This document shows positions 1 through 6,826 of a stretch of 7,228 bases of DNA, one piece after another. Under the pieces are notes generated by a model. It ran no database searches. It saw only the letters and a program-made list of their open reading frames with translations, and was not told where the DNA came from. How positions within the stretch are numbered: the first letter of the stretch is position 1; each line of letters starts with the position of its first letter. Source of the DNA: Gammaproteobacteria bacterium (GTDB lineage Bacteria; Pseudomonadota; Gammaproteobacteria; Competibacterales; Competibacteraceae); contig JAIFNF010000327.1 in the NCBI GenBank assembly GCA_020047885.1, forward strand, positions 1 to 7,228, in the 5' to 3' direction. The translations under genes were made by a program, and so were the position numbers.

Positions 1-1244
1 CCGAGAATCCGCACCCCCAGACCGGGGCCAGGGAACGGATGGCGGTAGACCATCTCGAACGGCAGACCCAGTTCCACCCCCAACCGACGCACCTCATCTT
101 TGAACAACTCCCGCAACGGTTCCACCAGTTTCAACCGCATCGCCGCCGGCAACCCGCCGACATTGTGGTGGGATTTGATGACATGGGCTTTCCCGCTCTT
201 CGCGCCCGCCGATTCAATCACATCCGGGTAAATCGTGCCCTGAGCCAGCCATTTGACGTTGCGCAGTTTCTGGGCTTCTTCCTCGAAAATCGCCACGAAC
301 AACCCGCCGATAATTTTACGCTTCTGCTCGGGATCGACCACGCCCACCAGCGCGGACAGAAACCGCGCCTCGGCGTCTACCCGGATCACCCGTACCCCCA
401 GATGCTGGCCAAACGTGGTCATCACCTGATCGCCTTCATGCATCCGCAACAGGCCGGTATCGACGAAGACGCAAGTCAGTTGTGCGCCGATGGCCTCATG
501 CAGCAACGCCGCCACCACCGAAGAATCGACGCCTCCGGACAGGCCCAGCAGCACCTCATCATCGCCGACTTGAGAACGAACGGCGGCGATACTATCCTCG
601 ATAATATTGCCGGTGGTCCACAACGGCTCACAGCCGCAGATGTCGAGCACGAAACGCCGCAAAATGCGCTCACCCTGGCGGGTATGCGTCACTTCCGGAT
701 GAAATTGCACCCCATACCAGCGCTGCTCCTCATTCGCCATCCCGGCGATGGGACAGGTCTCGGTGCTGGCGATGCGGATAAAGCCGGGCGGCAGCACCGT
801 CACCCGGTCGCCGTGGCTCATCCACACATCCAGCAACCCGTGACCTTCCGGACTGGCGTGATCTTCAATCGCCCGCAGCAACGTCGAGTGACCATGAGCG
901 CGGACCTGGGCGTAACCAAATTCCTGATGATCCGACGACGCCACCTGCCCGCCGAGCTGCATCGCCAAGGTCTGCATCCCATAGCAAATGCCGAGTAACG
1001 GCACTGCCAAATCAAGCACCGCTTGCGGAATGCGCGGCCCGGCGGTGACTGTCGTGGACTCCGGGCTGCCGGAAAGAATGATGCCGTGCGGATGAAAGGC
1101 GCACAGGGCGTCAGGATCAGCATCCCAGGGATGAATTTCACAGTACACGCCAACTTCCCGCACCCGGCGGGCGATCAACTGCGTGTATTGAGAGCCAAAA
1201 TCCAGAATCAGAATACGGTCAAGATGAATATTGCGGGCGGTCAT
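1..1244 (-). CDS. guaA: GMP synthase (glutamine-hydrolysing), 3' end missing
   Basis: Cytosolic enzyme that aminates XMP to GMP using ATP and ammonia drawn from glutamine, the last step of GMP synthesis. About 414 residues are visible and the gene leaves the window at the left edge; full-length relatives are near 520-525, so roughly the last 105 residues (much of the dimerisation domain) are absent. The N-terminal class I glutamine amidotransferase domain shows the nucleophile in GICYGMQ (Cys87) and the rest of the triad in QFHPEV (His182, Glu184). The ATP-pyrophosphatase P-loop LSGGVDSS lies at residues 235-242, and [14 protein letters not shown] ends the visible part. The ATG at 1244 is preceded by a strong GGAGGGGAG ribosome site; an adjacent in-frame GTG at 1247 is the only close alternative. 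It lies 71 bases downstream of guaB, so the two probably share a transcript. No frameshift or missing catalytic residue is seen. Confidence 0.97.
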   Translation of the reverse strand, partial: MTARNIHLDRILILDFGSQYTQLIARRVREVGVYCEIHPWDADPDALCAFHPHGIILSGSPESTTVTAGPRIPQAVLDLAVPLLGICYGMQTLAMQLGGQVASSDHQEFGYAQVRAHGHSTLLRAIEDHASPEGHGLLDVWMSHGDRVTVLPPGFIRIASTETCPIAGMANEEQRWYGVQFHPEVTHTRQGERILRRFVLDICGCEPLWTTGNIIEDSIAAVRSQVGDDEVLLGLSGGVDSSVVAALLHEAIGAQLTCVFVDTGLLRMHEGDQVMTTFGQHLGVRVIRVDAEARFLSALVGVVDPEQKRKIIGGLFVAIFEEEAQKLRNVKWLAQGTIYPDVIESAGAKSGKAHVIKSHHNVGGLPAAMRLKLVEPLRELFKDEVRRLGVELGLPFEMVYRHPFPGPGLGVRIL

Positions 1245-1251
1245 CACGGTA

Positions 1252-1277
1252 CTCCCCTCCCCTTCGATCAGGGAGGG
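1252..1277 (-). promoter_or_regulatory. guaA ribosome-binding site inside a GC-rich hairpin
   Basis: Read on the mRNA strand, CCCTCCC (1277-1271) and GGGAGGG (1261-1255) form a perfect 7-bp inverted repeat around a 9-base loop. The guaA Shine-Dalgarno sequence GGAGGGGAG (1260-1252) occupies the 3' arm, so folding would hide it. The inverted repeat is directly visible. A role in setting GuaA translation relative to GuaB is inference. It has no T-run, so it is not a typical intrinsic terminator. Confidence 0.55.
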
Positions 1278-1315
1278 CCAAGGTGGGAGGATGGAGAGTC
1301 AAGGACAGCGGGAAA

Positions 1316-2779
1316 TCAATCGACCCGATAATTGGGCGCTTCCTTGGTAATCGTCACGTCGTGAACATGGCTTTCGCGCATCCCGGCGCTGGTCACGCGA
1401 GTAAAAGCGGGTTTAGTCCGCATTTCGGAAATATCCTGACAGCCGACGTAGCCCATGCTGGAGCGCAACCCGCCCATCAGTTGATTGATAATCGCCAGGA
1501 CACTGCCCTTGTAGGGCACCCGACCCTCGATGCCCTCCGGCACCAGTTTCTCCACCGCGCTGCCTTCCTGGAAATAGCGGTCGCTGGAGCCGTGCTGCTG
1601 CGTCATCGCGCCCAGTGAACCCATGCCGCGATAGGATTTATAAGACCGTCCCTGATACAACTCCACTTCGCCCGGCGCTTCCTCGGTGCCGGCAAACAGG
1701 CTGCCGATCATCACGGAATGCGCCCCGGCCACCATTGCCTTGGCCAGATCGCCGGAATAGCGAACACCACCGTCCGCAATCACCGGGACATCACAATCGC
1801 TCAAAGCCTCGGCTACATTAGCGATGGCGCTGATTTGCGGGACGCCAACGCCGGCGATGATCCGGGTCGTACAGATCGAACCGGGGCCAATCCCGACCTT
1901 TACCGCATCGGCCCCGGCTTCCACCAGATCACGCGCGGCAGCCGCCGTCGCAATATTGCCGCCGATCACCTGCACCTGGGGATAATGCGCCTTGACCCAA
2001 CTCACCCGATTCAGGACATTGCGGGAATGACCATGCGCGGTGTCCACCACGATGACGTCCACCCCGGCGCTGACCAGAGCGGCGACTCGTTCATCAGTGT
2101 CGCCACCCGTGCCGACCGCAGCGCCCACTCGCAACCGCCCCCATTCATCCTTGCAGGCCAGCGGAAAATCGCTGGATTTCTGGATATCCTTCACCGTGAT
2201 CATCCCGCGCAACTGGAACCGCTCATTCACCACCAGCACTTTTTCAATCCGATGCCGATGCAACAAGGTGACGACTTGTTCCCGGCTGGCACCTTCACGG
2301 ACGGTGACCAGACGCTCCTTGGGGGTCATAATGGCGCTGACCGGCGCGTCCATCTTATGCTCGAAACGCAAATCGCGACTAGTGACGATCCCCACCAGAT
2401 CCTCGCCGTCCACCACCGGCACTCCGGAAATGTGGTGGGCGCGGGTCAGAGCCAATACCTCACGAATGCTGGCGTCAGGGCGGGTCACAATCGGATCGCT
2501 GATCACGCCGCTTTCGTATTTCTTGACCCGCCGCACTTCCTGAGCCTGTTTTTCAACGGGCATGTTTTTGTGGATAATCCCGATACCGCCTTCCTGAGCC
2601 AGAGCAATAGCCAATCGCGACTCGGTCACCGTATCCATGGCGGCCGACACCAGGGGAATATTCAGAGTAATGGCGCGAGTCAACCGGGTCTTGAGGCTGA
2701 CATCCTTGGGCAGCACCTCGGAATAGGCGGGCAACAGCAGGACATCATCAAAGGTCAGGGCTTCTTGAACAATACGCAT
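1316..2779 (-). CDS. guaB: IMP dehydrogenase
   Basis: Cytosolic NAD-dependent enzyme that oxidises IMP to XMP, the committed step toward guanine nucleotides. The product is 487 residues, almost exactly the usual bacterial length. It opens with the family hallmark [15 protein letters not shown] (residues 6-20). Two CBS domains (about 92-205) interrupt the barrel, with repeats such as HHISGVPVV and HRIEKVLVV. The catalytic loop [11 protein letters not shown] places the active-site Cys at 303. The IMP phosphate-binding segment [11 protein letters not shown] follows, and the mobile-flap Arg401-Tyr402 pair is in SSDRYFQ. The ATG at 2779 was chosen because the family start lines up there and a GAGG ribosome site precedes it by 8 bases. 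An in-frame extension to 2872 would run through the promoter and is unlikely. guaA follows after 71 bases, giving the classic guaBA operon. Confidence 0.98.
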   Translation of the reverse strand: MRIVQEALTFDDVLLLPAYSEVLPKDVSLKTRLTRAITLNIPLVSAAMDTVTESRLAIALAQEGGIGIIHKNMPVEKQAQEVRRVKKYESGVISDPIVTRPDASIREVLALTRAHHISGVPVVDGEDLVGIVTSRDLRFEHKMDAPVSAIMTPKERLVTVREGASREQVVTLLHRHRIEKVLVVNERFQLRGMITVKDIQKSSDFPLACKDEWGRLRVGAAVGTGGDTDERVAALVSAGVDVIVVDTAHGHSRNVLNRVSWVKAHYPQVQVIGGNIATAAAARDLVEAGADAVKVGIGPGSICTTRIIAGVGVPQISAIANVAEALSDCDVPVIADGGVRYSGDLAKAMVAGAHSVMIGSLFAGTEEAPGEVELYQGRSYKSYRGMGSLGAMTQQHGSSDRYFQEGSAVEKLVPEGIEGRVPYKGSVLAIINQLMGGLRSSMGYVGCQDISEMRTKPAFTRVTSAGMRESHVHDVTITKEAPNYRVD

Positions 2780-2787
2780 GGGCAGGG

Positions 2788-2801
2788 CCTCAAGACTTGA
2801 G
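2788..2801 (-). promoter_or_regulatory. 13-bp palindrome overlapping the guaB ribosome-binding site
   Basis: CTCAAG-A-CTTGAG at 2789-2801 is a perfect inverted repeat with 6-bp arms. On the mRNA the 3' arm runs into the guaB Shine-Dalgarno GAGG (2791-2788), 8 bases before the ATG. As RNA only about 4 bp could pair because a one-base loop is not possible, so a protein-binding DNA or RNA site is as plausible as a hairpin. The palindrome and the ribosome site are seen directly; any regulatory role is inferred. Confidence 0.45.
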
Positions 2802-2819
2802 TCATGAATTAAACCGGTC

Positions 2820-2848
2820 ATTATAAATTTGCGCATAGCGCCGGTAAA
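2820..2848 (-). promoter_or_regulatory. sigma70-type promoter of guaBA
   Basis: On the minus strand a perfect -10 TATAAT (2825-2820) is preceded by -35 TTTACC (2848-2843, four of six consensus bases) with an ideal 17-bp spacer. The bases just after the -10 are GACCGG, a GC-rich discriminator. Such discriminators are typical of promoters under negative stringent (ppGpp) control, as known for guaBA in enterobacteria. Transcription would start near 2812-2814, giving a leader of about 35 bases. The spacer contains the small palindrome GCGC-ATA-GCGC (2831-2841). I see no good match to the enterobacterial PurR box. Confidence 0.72.
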
Positions 2849-2858
2849 TGACGATATT

Positions 2859-2877
2859 AGCCTTTCAGCCAAAGGCT
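2859..2877. promoter_or_regulatory. Inverted repeat upstream of the guaB -35, candidate operator
   Basis: AGCCTTT (2859-2865) and AAAGGCT (2871-2877) are perfect 7-bp inverted arms around a 5-base spacer. The site is centred about 55 bases upstream of the inferred guaB start and also lies upstream of the divergent PilZ gene. Symmetry, spacing and position suit a dimeric DNA-binding regulator. The regulator is unknown. Confidence 0.4.
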
Positions 2878-2898
2878 TTGCATTGTAAAATGCCGGAG

Positions 2899-2928
2899 TT
2901 AAAAGTTTCTTGTAACATATTAGATAAT
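2899..2928 (+). promoter_or_regulatory. Possible promoter of the PilZ gene
   Basis: A -10-like GATAAT (2923-2928, five of six consensus bases) has a -35-like TTAAAA (2899-2904, four of six) with an 18-bp spacer, in an AT-rich stretch that stands out from the surrounding GC-rich DNA. It would give a leader of about 38 bases to the GTG at 2973. The -35 is weak, so the call is tentative. Confidence 0.35.
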
Positions 2929-2972
2929 TTCTTTCTCTGCCAGTTTAGACGACCGCCAACGGAACCACCGCC

Positions 2973-3338
2973 GTGACCCAGCCCGCCAGTAGCCCCGCCG
3001 ATAATGACCGGCGCGAATTTCATCGTATCCACTATCCAGCCTTGGAGCGTCCCTGGCTGTTTATTGGAAAACAGGCTTACGAAGTGCTGGACATTTCCGT
3101 ATCCGGTTTGCGCTACGTTGACCCCAATACGCCGATGCCCAATCTGCATGATCAAATCCAGGGCGCGCTCCATTTCCGGCATGGTGGCCGGCACACCAAG
3201 ACGCCACTCTCTATTCGAGGCACGGTCGTGCGCACTCAAGACCAGGAAATCGGTCTGCATTTCAACCGCGAAATTCCCTTCAACGTCCTGCTGGCCGAAC
3301 AACAATACCTGCGCAAGCATTACCCGATGTGGTCATAG
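2973..3338 (+). CDS. PilZ-domain protein, probable cyclic di-GMP receptor
   Basis: A 121-residue cytosolic protein consisting of almost nothing but a PilZ domain. Both signature motifs are intact: DRREFHR at residues 12-18 supplies the RxxxR loop (Arg14, Arg18), and DISVSG at 40-45 supplies the D/NxSxxG strand motif. Together these bind cyclic di-GMP in the family. No enzymatic, membrane or signal region is visible, so it would act as a stand-alone effector passing the signal to an unknown partner such as a motility, pilus or polysaccharide system. The start is GTG; it is the only start codon downstream of the in-frame stop at 2946, and its ribosome site (ACGGA, about 9 bases upstream) is weak. 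It is transcribed away from guaBA. The next gene is 102 bases downstream on the same strand and may be cotranscribed. The true PilZ target cannot be told from sequence. Confidence 0.88.
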   Translation: MTQPASSPADNDRREFHRIHYPALERPWLFIGKQAYEVLDISVSGLRYVDPNTPMPNLHDQIQGALHFRHGGRHTKTPLSIRGTVVRTQDQEIGLHFNREIPFNVLLAEQQYLRKHYPMWS

Positions 3339-3440
3339 CCCCGCGCAAGAAACCGGACGGTCACAACCAGTCCTGCCAAGCATCGCCAGCCGCCATCCGC
3401 TAAAGTACGGCGTGATTTCCCCATACAAAGAAGACGCCCC

Positions 3441-4259
3441 ATGAAGCTGGATCTGATCAGCCGCTACCCTGAAACCACCCCCAAACCCACGCCCCTGCTC
3501 TTCGTTCACGGTTCATTCTCGGACGCCCGCGTCTGGGATGTGCACTTCCTGCCCTATTTCGCCAAGCAGGGCTATGAAGCCCATGCGGTCAGTCTGCGCG
3601 GCCATGGACTCAGCGAGGGCCACGAGCGGTTACACCGTTGGCGATTGGCCGATTACATTGCTGACTTGGCCAAAGCGGTGCAAACCATGCCCCATCCGCC
3701 GCTGTTGATAGGCCATTCCATGGGTGGCATGGTGATTCAGAAATATCTGGAGGATCACGCCGGGATCGCCGGGATGGTGCTCATGGCCTCGGTGCCGCCA
3801 CAGGGCCTGTTCCCGACCAACCTGCACATGGCCATGCGCCATCCACTCCTGTTCCAGCAGATGATGATGTTCGCCATGCTGGGTCCCAGCCATGGCTCGG
3901 TTAAAATGATGCAACGCTTGCTGTTCTCCAAAGATATGCCGCTGGCGAAGCTCCAGGATTATTTCGATCTGGTACAGGCCGAATCGCAGATGGTGGCACT
4001 GGACATGATGTGGTTCAACCCGCTGCGGCTAAAACCCGGACAGTTGTGGCTGCCTTTGCTGGTGATGGGCGCACAGCATGACGTGTTCGTTTCGCCGGCG
4101 ATGGTGCAGGAAACCGCCCGTTTCTATCGCACCGAAGCGCAGATTTTGCCGAACATGGCTCATGCCATGATGCTGGAAATGAACTGGCATGAGGCGGCAG
4201 AGATGTTGCTGGGCTGGCTGAACCGAACCATCGACGCACGAACCCCGACACCCATATGA
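3441..4259 (+). CDS. Alpha/beta-fold hydrolase (esterase or lipase-like)
   Basis: A 272-residue soluble protein with the complete alpha/beta-hydrolase catalytic plan. The oxyanion-hole segment FVHGSF is at 21-26, the nucleophile elbow GHSMGG at 91-96 (Ser93), the acid in GAQHDVF (Asp214), and the base in NMAHAMM (His241). A variable cap region lies at about 120-190. No signal peptide is seen. The substrate cannot be assigned; esters, lysophospholipids or acylglycerols are reasonable given fadD and a probable phospholipase nearby. Met content is unusually high, 25 of 272 residues, with a run near residues 140-145 in the cap. The ATG at 3441 directly precedes the conserved N-terminal strand, though its ribosome site is only purine-rich (AAAGAAGA). 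It ends facing fadD across a palindromic repeat. Confidence 0.88.
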   Translation: MKLDLISRYPETTPKPTPLLFVHGSFSDARVWDVHFLPYFAKQGYEAHAVSLRGHGLSEGHERLHRWRLADYIADLAKAVQTMPHPPLLIGHSMGGMVIQKYLEDHAGIAGMVLMASVPPQGLFPTNLHMAMRHPLLFQQMMMFAMLGPSHGSVKMMQRLLFSKDMPLAKLQDYFDLVQAESQMVALDMMWFNPLRLKPGQLWLPLLVMGAQHDVFVSPAMVQETARFYRTEAQILPNMAHAMMLEMNWHEAAEMLLGWLNRTIDARTPTPI

Positions 4260-4265
4260 GGATTG

Positions 4266-4335
4266 AGCCACGGAAAAACACGGAAAAACACGGAAGATTC
4301 TTTATTTTCCGTGCCTTCCGTGTCTTTCTGTGGCT
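4266..4335. repeat. 70-base palindromic intergenic repeat built from 10-bp units
   Basis: The left half carries three tandem copies of a 10-bp unit, CACGGAAAAA, CACGGAAAAA and CACGGAAGAT (4269-4298). The right half carries the same unit inverted three times with changes (4304-4332). The outer ends AGCCAC and GTGGCT are perfect inverted repeats, so the element can fold into one long imperfect hairpin with a short AT-rich loop. It sits between two convergent genes, 7 bases after the hydrolase stop and 65 bases past the fadD stop. It may act as a bidirectional terminator or transcript-end stabiliser. Similar CACGGA-unit palindromes occur dispersed in many environmental bacterial genomes, to my knowledge; no copy other than this one is in the window. 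Confidence 0.8.
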
Positions 4336-4400
4336 AGGCCTTAAGGAGTATGGGAATATTTTTTGCGAGTTGCCTTAATGGCCACAGCAGAATCCCAGCC

Positions 4401-6059
4401 CTATCGCAACATCCGCCGCAGGATTTTGCCGACATTAGTTTTCGGCAGTTCGTCGCGGAATTCAACGCGACGCGGCACCTTGTAACTGGTCAGATGCTCG
4501 CGGCAATGGGCAATCAGTGCCTCCGCAGTGAGCGCAGGATCCTTCCTGACCACGACTATCTTGACCGCCTCGCCCGACTTCTCATCCGGCACCCCGACCG
4601 CCGCCACTTCCAAAACGCCAGGATGCTGAACCACGATGTCCTCGATCTCATTCGGATAGACGTTGAAACCGGACACTAGAATCATGTCTTTCTTGCGATC
4701 CACAATCCTCACATAGCCCCGGTCATCGACATAACCGATATCGCCGGTGCGCAGATAGCCGTCCCCGGTCATCACTTTTGCGGTTTCTTCCGGTCGCTGC
4801 CAATAACCGTGCATGACCTGCGGGCCGCGAATGCAAATCTCCCCCACTTCTTCCACACCAATCCCCCGTTCTCGATCGTCGTCATCGCGGATTGACAATT
4901 CCGTTGACGATAAGGGCAGGCCAATACTGCCGTTGTACTCGGGCAAAGTCAGCGGGTTGATGCAGGCCGCTGGCGAGGTTTCGGTCAGGCCATACGCCTC
5001 GATCAGCGGTATCCCGGTCACCTGCTTCCAGCGTTCGGCCACCGCCCGTTGCACGGCCATGCCGCCGCCTAGACTGATTTTTAACGCGCTGAAATCCAAC
5101 TGGTCGAAGCCGGGCGTATGCAACAGGCCGTTAAATAACGTATTCACCCCGGTAATGGCGGTGAACCGCACCTTGCCCAGTTCCTTGACAAAGCCGGGCA
5201 TGTCGCGGGGATTGGTGATCAGGATATTGTGGCCACCGACTTTCATAAAGGTCAGGCAGTTCGCGGTCAGCGAGAAAATGTGATACAGCGGCAACGCCGT
5301 AATAATGGTCTCTTCCGTCAGCTTGGAGAACGGCTTCAACCAGGCCGAAGCCTGTTGCAGATTCGCCACCAGATTACCGTGCGTCAGCATCGCGCCCTTG
5401 GAGACGCCGGTGGTGCCGCCGGTGTATTGCAGAAACGCCAGATCATCGTGATTCAGTGGCACATCGGACAAAGTCTTCCCCGCGCCCTCGCTCAGCACTT
5501 GCCGAAAGGGAATAGCGCCAGGAATATTCCACGCCGGGACCATTTTCTTCACATACTTCACGACAAAATTGACCAGTAGCCGTTTGGGGAACGGGAACAG
5601 ATCGCCCAGTTGCGTCGTGATAATGGTCTTGACTGGCGTTTTTGCCAGAACCTCTTGCAGGGTATGGGCGAAATTCTCGATGATGACAATCGCCGTCGCC
5701 CCAGAATCAATCAGTTGATGCTCCAATTCACGCGGCGTATAGAGCGGATTGACATTCACCACGACCATCCCCGCCCGCAATGCGCCAAACAACGCAATCG
5801 GATATTGCAGGGCGTTCGGCATCATCATCGCGACCCGGTCGCCTTGGTTCAGCCCCCGCGCTTGCAACCAGGCGCCAAAATCACGGCTGAGCCGGTCAAT
5901 GTCCCGATAGCGCAGGGTGACGCCCATATTGGAATAGGCAGGCAGGTCAGCGAACCGCTCACAACTCTTTTCCAGAATGTCCTTGAGCGACGCAAACTCG
6001 TTTAAATCGATCTCCGCCGGGACGCCCGCCGGATATTCTTTCAGCCAGATTTTTTCCAT
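4401..6059 (-). CDS. fadD: Long-chain fatty acid--CoA ligase
   Basis: Activates long-chain fatty acids to acyl-CoA through an acyl-adenylate, the entry step to beta-oxidation and phospholipid recycling; it acts at the inner face of the cytoplasmic membrane. The product is 552 residues, close to the usual 550-565. AMP-forming ligase motifs occur in order: P-loop [11 protein letters not shown] (212-222), PLYHIF (257-262), ITNPRD (281-286), YGLTETSP (356-363), RTGDIGY (437-443), the FadD signature around [20 protein letters not shown] (453-472), and the C-terminal catalytic lysine in TNVGKILRR (Lys545). The close match through the ITNPRD and RKKD regions favours true FadD over medium-chain or luciferase-like relatives. 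The ATG at 6059 was chosen because GGAGGAG precedes it by 7 bases; an in-frame extension to 6176 would overlap the neighbouring regulator's start. It is divergent from the TetR gene across 110 bases. Confidence 0.95.
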   Translation of the reverse strand: MEKIWLKEYPAGVPAEIDLNEFASLKDILEKSCERFADLPAYSNMGVTLRYRDIDRLSRDFGAWLQARGLNQGDRVAMMMPNALQYPIALFGALRAGMVVVNVNPLYTPRELEHQLIDSGATAIVIIENFAHTLQEVLAKTPVKTIITTQLGDLFPFPKRLLVNFVVKYVKKMVPAWNIPGAIPFRQVLSEGAGKTLSDVPLNHDDLAFLQYTGGTTGVSKGAMLTHGNLVANLQQASAWLKPFSKLTEETIITALPLYHIFSLTANCLTFMKVGGHNILITNPRDMPGFVKELGKVRFTAITGVNTLFNGLLHTPGFDQLDFSALKISLGGGMAVQRAVAERWKQVTGIPLIEAYGLTETSPAACINPLTLPEYNGSIGLPLSSTELSIRDDDDRERGIGVEEVGEICIRGPQVMHGYWQRPEETAKVMTGDGYLRTGDIGYVDDRGYVRIVDRKKDMILVSGFNVYPNEIEDIVVQHPGVLEVAAVGVPDEKSGEAVKIVVVRKDPALTAEALIAHCREHLTSYKVPRRVEFRDELPKTNVGKILRRMLR

Positions 6060-6066
6060 CTTTATT

Positions 6067-6073
6067 CTCCTCC
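6067..6073 (-). promoter_or_regulatory. Ribosome-binding site fixing the fadD start
   Basis: GGAGGAG on the minus strand, 7 bases before the ATG at 6059. It is a near-ideal Shine-Dalgarno site and argues against the longer reading frame that opens at 6176. Confidence 0.85.
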
Positions 6074-6087
6074 GGTTACTTTGTTTG

Positions 6088-6115
6088 CTTATCCGAGCCG
6101 GCTTCACCCTGGAAA
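6088..6115 (-). promoter_or_regulatory. Possible fadD promoter
   Basis: On the minus strand, -35-like TTTCCA (6115-6110) and -10-like GATAAG (6093-6088) match four of six consensus bases each, with a 16-bp spacer. The 8-bp palindrome AGCCGGCT (6096-6103) lies in the spacer. The match is weak; the call rests partly on its position between fadD and the candidate operator. Confidence 0.3.
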
Positions 6116-6125
6116 ATCGCCCCGC

Positions 6126-6141
6126 TTCAACCACACTTGAA
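6126..6141. promoter_or_regulatory. Candidate TetR operator between fadD and its divergent regulator
   Basis: TTCAA (6126-6130) and TTGAA (6137-6141) are perfect inverted arms around the 6-base spacer CCACAC, a 16-bp palindrome typical in size for TetR-family operators. It lies upstream of the possible fadD promoter and 28 bases before the regulator's ATG, where it could control both genes. The palindrome is seen; its use by this regulator is inferred. Confidence 0.42.
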
Positions 6142-6169
6142 ATCAGTCCATTGCCCCGATGATCCGCCG

Positions 6170-6826
6170 ATGCCACTCTCCGAACCTGTGCCCATAAAAA
6201 CCCGTGACCGCATTGTGCAGACCAGCCTGCAATTGTTCAATGAACACGGCGAACCGCGCATCACCACCAACCATATTGCCGATGAATTGGACATTAGTCC
6301 CGGCAATCTGTACTACCACTTCCGCAACAAGGACGACATCATCTGGCTGCTGTTCGAGCAGTTCGAGCGACAAATGAATACCGTCCTGCAAGTCCCGGAG
6401 CGACGGGCACCGGATATGGAAGATATGTGGCTCTACCTGCACCTGGTTTTTGAAACAATCTGGGAGTACCGGTTTTTCTACCGCGACCTCGACAATCTCC
6501 TCAGCCGCAACAAAAAACTGCGCACGCATTTCCGCCGCATTATCGAACGCAAGGTCACCACCGCCGCCGCCATCTGCCAGGGTTTGGTGGGCGCTGGTGT
6601 GATGAACGCGACGGCTGAAGACATCACTGCACTGGCCAACAATATCGCCGTCGTCGCTACCTACTGGCTGAATTTCCAGCGCATCCGCGCCAGCGCTGCG
6701 ACCGTGAATCAGGACAGCGACCACCTGGCGCTGGGCGTTTATCAGGTGCTGTCGCTGGTGGCTCCCTTTCTGCGCAGCGACGCCCGGCAACTGCTGCAAC
6801 ACATCAGCCGCGAGTATTTGACGTAA
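6170..6826 (+). CDS. TetR/AcrR-family transcriptional regulator
   Basis: A 218-residue DNA-binding regulator. The N-terminal TetR helix-turn-helix domain covers about residues 10-56: helix 1 in [17 protein letters not shown], then the recognition part [20 protein letters not shown] (31-50), followed by FRNKDDI. The remainder (about 75-215) is all-helical and contains [17 protein letters not shown] (98-114), a pattern I associate with the PF13972-type ligand-binding domain rather than AcrR-type. It is divergent from fadD, which makes fadD its likely target and an acyl-CoA or fatty acid its likely ligand; both are inference. The start is uncertain. ATG at 6170 gives the family's usual N-terminus but has no clear ribosome site, while an in-frame TTG at 6137 would add 11 residues and lies inside the candidate operator. 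Its 3' end overlaps the convergent downstream gene by 23 bases. Confidence 0.92.
   Translation: MPLSEPVPIKTRDRIVQTSLQLFNEHGEPRITTNHIADELDISPGNLYYHFRNKDDIIWLLFEQFERQMNTVLQVPERRAPDMEDMWLYLHLVFETIWEYRFFYRDLDNLLSRNKKLRTHFRRIIERKVTTAAAICQGLVGAGVMNATAEDITALANNIAVVATYWLNFQRIRASAATVNQDSDHLALGVYQVLSLVAPFLRSDARQLLQHISREYLT

Noticed and set aside
39..998. 319-codon plus-strand open frame
   Set aside because: It lies opposite guaA, whose catalytic motifs are all intact. The composition (rich in His, Arg, Gln, Pro) is typical of an antisense shadow in GC-rich DNA.
1718..2800. 360-codon plus-strand open frame
   Set aside because: Antisense shadow of guaB; low-complexity His/Gln/Asp-rich product with no recognisable motif.
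2780..2872. N-terminal extension of guaB to 2872
   Set aside because: It would add 31 non-conserved residues encoded across the -10 and -35 elements. The family N-terminus and a ribosome site fit the ATG at 2779.
2806..2960. PurR box upstream of guaB
   Set aside because: No stretch resembles the ACGCAAACGTTTGCGT consensus beyond a partial TGCGCAAA.
2865..3320. 151-codon minus-strand open frame
   Set aside because: It lies opposite the PilZ gene and covers the guaB upstream region. PilZ motifs on the other strand are convincing, and this product has no family pattern.
3339..3440. Own promoter for the alpha/beta hydrolase
   Set aside because: TAAAGT near 3403 resembles a -10, but no acceptable -35 lies 16-18 bases upstream. 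Cotranscription with the PilZ gene is simpler.
3004..3444. 146-codon plus-strand open frame overlapping PilZ in another frame
   Set aside because: Out of frame with the PilZ domain; no motifs and an implausible Cys/Arg/Ser-rich composition.
4336..4400. Separate intrinsic terminator for fadD
   Set aside because: Only a tiny GCC/GGC hairpin and a short A/T run are present, in an arrangement that does not fit stem followed by T-run. The 70-base palindrome is the better candidate.
6060..6176. N-terminal extension of fadD to 6176
   Set aside because: The GGAGGAG site at 6067-6073 fits the ATG at 6059, and the extension would cross the divergent promoter region and the regulator's start.
6143..6802. 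219-codon minus-strand open frame
   Set aside because: Antisense shadow of the TetR gene, whose helix-turn-helix is clear on the plus strand.
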